Below are positions 59,983 to 64,000 of a stretch of 64,000 nt of DNA, in pieces. Made by a program: the position numbers and the translations under genes. The DNA lies in the NCBI GenBank assembly GCA_032622095.1, contig CP136062.1, forward strand, positions 137,782,351 through 137,846,350. The letters are read 5' to 3'. Source of the DNA: Siphonodentalium dalli (Eukaryota; Mollusca; Scaphopoda; Gadilida; Siphonodentaliidae). The notes under the pieces are model-generated. The model was not told where the DNA came from. It worked only from the letters and a program-made list of their open reading frames with translations, and did not search any database. How positions within the stretch are numbered: the first letter of the stretch is position 1; every line of letters begins with the position of its first letter.

Positions 59983-61346
59983 TAGTCCAAGTCTTCTCGT
60001 ACTAAAACCGGCTAAGATATTGGGATGGAGGTGCCGGTCTTTAGTCCAAGCCCGCTTCTATACGGATCCTATCACACGAGTTACGCCCACGATCTGTGGC
60101 GGGAATCTGTGGTGTATTTTACTCGATTTACCTGATGAATCAATACATGATGCTATATACATCGGAAAGAGAGACATCTTATGGTCATAATGGTGTATAA
60201 TAATCTAACTTTCATGTTAAATTACGCATAGAATATTCCGGTTGTTTGTTACCAACATCGCTGTTTTTTCTGTTTGTTTACTTAACTGAAAGCCGAACTC
60301 AGGTTCCGAAGAACTTCGGCATTGTCCGGTGTTTGTTCTGAGTATTCTAGTTTCCGTTTCTATATATAGCGCGGGGTTTTCCGAACAAAATAGCGAAAAC
60401 CGATCGCCGCAAAGTCCAGTTTCCAATGTGCTTTGAGAACAATTCCCGCACTAAAAACTTAATGACATAATGGAGGATCAGAAAGGTAGTTTTGTTGACA
60501 ATTTTCGCAAGCAACTTGTCAAAATTGGAGCAAATTAGAACTCTTGTGTCTGACTTGCCATGCGTGTGATTTTCATCCATGTGCATTTTGACTTTTGTGT
60601 TGATAAAATAATCGGAGAACCGAATCACACAGTTTCGAAATATAGTTCTTCCGTTTTAGTGGGACTTTTCAAACTTAAGGTTTAAAATTTATACAAATTT
60701 TGTTTGATTTTTTGTGTGCTTAACAAGAGCAGTATATTGCTCTGTTCGCTTAGTATATATCTTAATTTCGCTGAAGTCCACCAAATGTGGGAAATGTAGC
60801 ACCATATTATTTATTCTAATGGTCGTTGTGTTTACACTGTTTTAAACTTTGAGAGGGTTGTAATTCCCCGTAATTTATTTAATGTATTACATTTATATCT
60901 TCAATGTTTAATTAATCTATTTATTTTTTATTTATTGACACACATAATTACGATTACAATGGAGAATTCATCGTAATTTGCGTTGTCAGTCGAAAATCTA
61001 CGGAATATTTTCAACGGAAAATGCCGAACACAGTTCGCGAGGTCAACTGAGTTCGCATACTTTTAAAAATTTGTAAACATTGCGGTAAATGTCTCTTTTC
61101 GCATTAAATTACCGCTTTCAATTCACAACTGATGTGGGTTTCAGATCAAATAGCATGTCTTCTGCGGAAAATATCCGTTTATTGTCGCAATTGTGATATT
61201 TTATTTCATATAATTGTGGTTTTATTTGAGCGGGTCACTAACGCTTAAGTCGTGTCATAAGAATGCATGGGCCTGGAACTCGGACTAAAGACCGGCACCT
61301 CCATCCCAATATCTTAGCCGGTTTTAGTACGAGAAGACTTGGACTA
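59983..61346. mobile_element. TAGTCCAAG-family DNA element, copy 2, nested in FB6
   Basis: Termini TAGTCCAAGTCTTCTCGTAC...GTACGAGAAGACTTGGACTA extend about 65 bp. A perfect 8-bp duplication CTCATATG flanks it (59975-59982, 61347-61354). It is colinear with copy 1 (35584-36749) but carries about 190 extra bases at 60682-60872. No transposase motif is seen in either copy. Confidence 0.92.
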
Positions 61347-61446
61347 CTCATATGGTGGGCCTACCGGTATATAGACTTGAGTGATGTGTTTATAGGCCTG
61401 TGCCATTTAAAATTAATTCAGGGGGGAATCAATGAATATTAATTTT

Positions 61447-61566
61447 TATTTGCGCTTAAGCGCAAATCATTTGCGCTTAATCGCAAATATGATCTATTTG
61501 CGCTTAAGCGCAAATGATAGAGGTTATTTGCGCTTAATCGCAAATATTTGCGCTTAAGCGTAAATA
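61447..61566. repeat. Right palindrome array of FB6
   Basis: About five TTTGCGCTTAAGCGCAAA units lie in close succession; some read TTAATCGC in one half, which breaks the perfect symmetry. Confidence 0.9.
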
Positions 61567-61601
61567 AATAATAAATGTGAAAAGGGCCTCCCATAGCCAA
61601 C

Positions 61602-62030
61602 ACCGCCCGTATCTTTAATAATCTATTTCACAGTGTATAAAGGTGGTCCCAACTCGAGATTGCATCATTATGTTGTGACTTTTGTGAGTCGACATCGCTA
61701 ACATTGAATTGCTTACCTGGGAGCAATTCAGTGATTGTTGAAGATGCGAATACAAAAATCAAAATCGGTTCAAAAATGTCATCTAAATCATGCAATCTCG
61801 AGGTGGGACCACCACCTACCGTGAAATACATTGCAAGAAGCGTGTAATTCCATGTCAGGACATCAAACAGTTCCAAGGATTTGAACTGGTTGAGTACTAT
61901 CTCTATGGGGGTAGCCATAGTAGACATCCGTGACACATGCAACATATAGATAAATACATGCAGTACGTATATGCGAACCCCACAATTATGCATAACTACG
62001 CACCTCTTTCAACTGTTCGCACTGTGAGAT
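61602..62030. other. Diverged dispersed repeat
   Basis: Bases 61780-61930 resemble 3960-4170. A 121-codon minus frame (61628-61993) shows no domain and spans this repeat. Confidence 0.35.
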
Positions 62031-62500
62031 AAACGCTCTTTATTTATACCGCATATACGACAACGAACGGGTAAATAACGCTCTTTATTGCTACATGATG
62101 CAGAGAAACGGAAGTTTTTGCAACTTGAATCTAATTCTTGTATATATATCAGATGTATTAAGGCACGGGCTCAATGTGAGTGCCCATTACTTCATTGTAT
62201 GCGCTTAAATGCCTCAGTGAGAGTGAACAAATTCTCTTTTCTGATCGAAATGGCCATGTATCGATTGGCGTGGCAAATTTAGGCAGGGACGTGGCTAGAA
62301 TGTCTCCGTTGGGGGGGGGGGTGTCCACCTTGGGAAATTCCAACTGCACCCCTCCCCTTGAATCAGATTCGGACCAAACACAAGTTTTGTATAATTCCAA
62401 TTGCATAAATCCTAACATCTAGTGGTCTAACTCCACACGGCTACGGGCAAGATACCAGGACACATGGTTGTTCCATCCGGTGTGAGAAAATTTTGAAAAC
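62031..62500. repeat. Fragment of the ATAAAGAGCG element family
   Basis: CGCTCTTTAT occurs at 62034 and 62079 with GAAATGGCCATGTATCGATT at 62247, as in the element at 58128. The right end was not found, so this copy is disrupted. Confidence 0.55.
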
Positions 62501-62514
62501 TATACATGAAAATC

Positions 62515-63215
62515 GCAAATCCTATAGCATCTAGACTGGCCTCAACTGAAGTTTTCCTATAGTGTTGGAAATTTCTAACCTAATATTCCCCCTCAGGTTG
62601 GAAAATTCTCCAACTGATGACCATTTCAGTCCACAAGTTTGACCAAATGTAGTCAAATATTGTTTTATTAAACTAATTAGCAGTTTTTTATAGTCCACGG
62701 GGACAATGACACACCGGGGCGGCCATGGTTTTGAAATTTTGAAATCTGAACAAGAAAATCGCAAAATCCTACCATCTAGACTGGCATCGAGCCTTCCTAG
62801 AGTTGGAAATTTCAAACCTGACATCCCCACTTAGGTTAGAAAATTTCCAACTGATGACACTTCCAATGACAATGCTGACCAAATGTATGACAATATTGTT
62901 TCTTAAATTAACTAGCAGTTTTTGACTGGCCACGGGGGAGGGACCAGGACACAAGCTTTCCAAGTGTTGGAAATTTCCACCTGTCACCCCCCCCCCCCCT
63001 AAGGTTGAAAATTTCCAACTGATGACAATTTAATTCCAAAATTTTGACCAAAAATAGGAAAATATGCAAATATTGGTCCAAAAACAATTAATTCCCCCAA
63101 TAAATTGTTTGAAAATCAAACTACAAGAACATTTTCAACCTATTGTTGGTGTGTAATTTCCAACTAATATTTTGGCAGGTATGAAATTTTCAACTGTTGA
63201 AAAATTTGACCAAAG
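62515..63215. repeat. Degenerate tandem array, unit about 245 bp
   Basis: CATCTAGACTGGC recurs near 62528 and 62772, and TTGGAAATTTC.AACCTG, CCAACTGATGAC and TTGACCAAA recur two to three times. Unit length is about 245 bp with strong decay. No coding role. Confidence 0.7.
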
Positions 63216-63263
63216 TTGGGGGGTGAAACAATACCCCCAACCCCCCCCCCCCCCAGTCGCCAC

Positions 63264-63375
63264 GTTTCTGCATATAGGTCTGCACTCGCCTCCGATATGA
63301 CGGGGTTCGAACCCGTTCCAAACTCGTCTAGCCCAGACTGTGATGATATTATCCACGACACAACCACCTCCGACA
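63264..63375 (-). repeat. SINE-like repeat with tRNA-type B box
   Basis: The minus strand reads GTGGATAATATCATCACAGT, CTGGGCTAGACGAG and then GGTTCGAACCC inside a 5-bp stem (ACGGG/CCCGT), as in a tRNA T arm. A complete tRNA cloverleaf could not be folded, so a tRNA gene is not claimed. A diverged copy lies at 58400-58545. Confidence 0.55.
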
Positions 63376-63710
63376 CCGGACATAATTAAAAGCTATAGCG
63401 TTGGGAAGTGTATCAGTCTGAACATGGGTTCGAATATTGACTCATAACGGATATATACCATTATATTTTAACATCACAATAGTCCAGGAACATTAGGCAA
63501 AAAGAGCCAAATTAAGGAAATAAATACCACCGAAGAGTGTGTGTGTATCTGCTGATGTGACATAACATCACAGACAATACACTAAAAGTCTCCAAAATGA
63601 GAGGTGAGAATTTTGAGCCGAAAATACAAAAATGAGGTACAACAAAATTGCCAAAAATCAACCAAAACAAACAATTTCAGAATTGTACCGAATGCATGTA
63701 TAATATACTT

Positions 63711-64000
63711 ATTGTCCCCCGAAAAATTTATTTTTGGGGGACTATTGTAATCAGCCCCGTCCGTCCCACCGTGCGTCCGTCCGTCCGGAGTTATAACTCC
63801 AGTAATGATCATCCGAGTTGATTGAAACTTTGTATGTATGTGTCTCAACCAAGAACACAGGTGCTCTGCGATTCTGGGTTTGATCCGATGTTCTTTTATG
63901 GAGTTATTTCCCTTTTTTAATTTTTTTTTTACTAAAACATTTCTCACTTTTTCGGTTTCCGGATTATATCTCAAGTTTGGATCTTTTAATTGCAAATACC
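63711..64000. repeat. GTCCCCC hairpin repeat, truncated by window end
   Basis: A hairpin (GTCCCCCGAAAAATTTATTT and complement, 63714-63742) is followed by GTCCGTCCGTCCGGAGTTAT and diverged sequence. It resembles repeats widespread in molluscs, from general knowledge only. Confidence 0.5.

Larger units (their letters stand above)
59390..61595. mobile_element. Foldback-like element FB6 with TTTGCGCTTAAGCGCAAA arrays
   Basis: Termini TATGGGAGGCCCTTTTCACA...TGTGAAAAGGGCCTCCCATA continue into arrays of the palindrome ATTTGCGCTTAAGCGCAAAT: three copies at 59424-59498 and about five, some with TTAATCGC variants, at 61447-61566. GCCAAC flanks both ends (59384-59389, 61596-61601), a possible 6-bp duplication. 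The TAGTCCAAG element (59983-61346) is inserted inside; without it and one 8-bp duplication FB6 is about 0.83 kb. Two degenerate tandem units of about 203 bp (59610-59980) fill its left interior. Confidence 0.8.

Noticed and set aside
59424-61566. CRISPR array
   Set aside because: The palindromic units are irregularly spaced, in a eukaryotic genome, at the ends of an inverted-repeat element, and no cas genes exist.
63264-63375. tRNA gene
   Set aside because: A T arm with a perfect B box is present, but no acceptor stem, D arm or anticodon arm could be fitted.

Overview
The window is animal nuclear DNA, most probably from a mollusc or another lophotrochozoan. Split genes with GT-AG introns, several non-LTR retrotransposon families, many MITEs and repeats of a style common in molluscan genomes support this. 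The species cannot be named from the sequence. There are no operons, bacterial genes or CRISPR arrays. Three host genes can be supported.

Positions 1-5757 (+) hold the 3' part of a gene with four visible exons (1-715, 3037-3122, 4300-4493, 5648/5651-5757). It encodes a repeat-rich N-terminal region and an SH2-like domain. Positions 13068-31988 (-) hold a complete MED10 gene, Mediator subunit 10, with four coding exons and 134 aa. Its first intron is 13.6 kb and packed with mobile DNA. The two genes are convergent. Positions 54866-55368 (-) hold the last coding exon of an EF-hand protein, possibly with a 5' part reaching 55513 that carries an in-frame TAG.

Most of the rest is transposable elements. 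Non-LTR retrotransposons: LINE-A (24666-28940, minus, with a PHD finger, plus an inverted 5'-truncated copy at 29995-31815), LINE-B (about 37720-43440, minus, whose 3' part is tandemly duplicated in a 1720 bp unit), LINE-C (48374-51967, plus) and several 3' fragments. DNA elements with visible target duplications: a 1.2 kb hAT-type element (10526-11705), three CAAGCCT-family MITEs, two TA-flanked CAGTAATGCC MITEs, a piggyBac-type MITE (54118-54550), a Mutator-like palindrome (53411-53734), and two long TAGTCCAAG-family elements (35584-36749 and 59983-61346).

Two things stand out. First, 19034-19568 is a tiny LTR retroelement (TRIM): two 213 bp LTRs flank 109 bp holding a tRNA-Pro primer site and a purine tract. 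Each LTR contains the internal promoter region of 5S rRNA behind a tRNA-like A box, an arrangement like the plant Cassandra elements. Second, at least six large foldback-like elements have termini built from arrays of short, often palindromic units, each family with its own unit (TTCCGAAG, AAAGAGCGGTATACC, GCCAGCTCGTCCC, TATTCCGAAGGTT, GGTTTAAACC, TTTGCGCTTAAGCGCAAA). Two of them are bounded by convincing 9-10 bp direct repeats.
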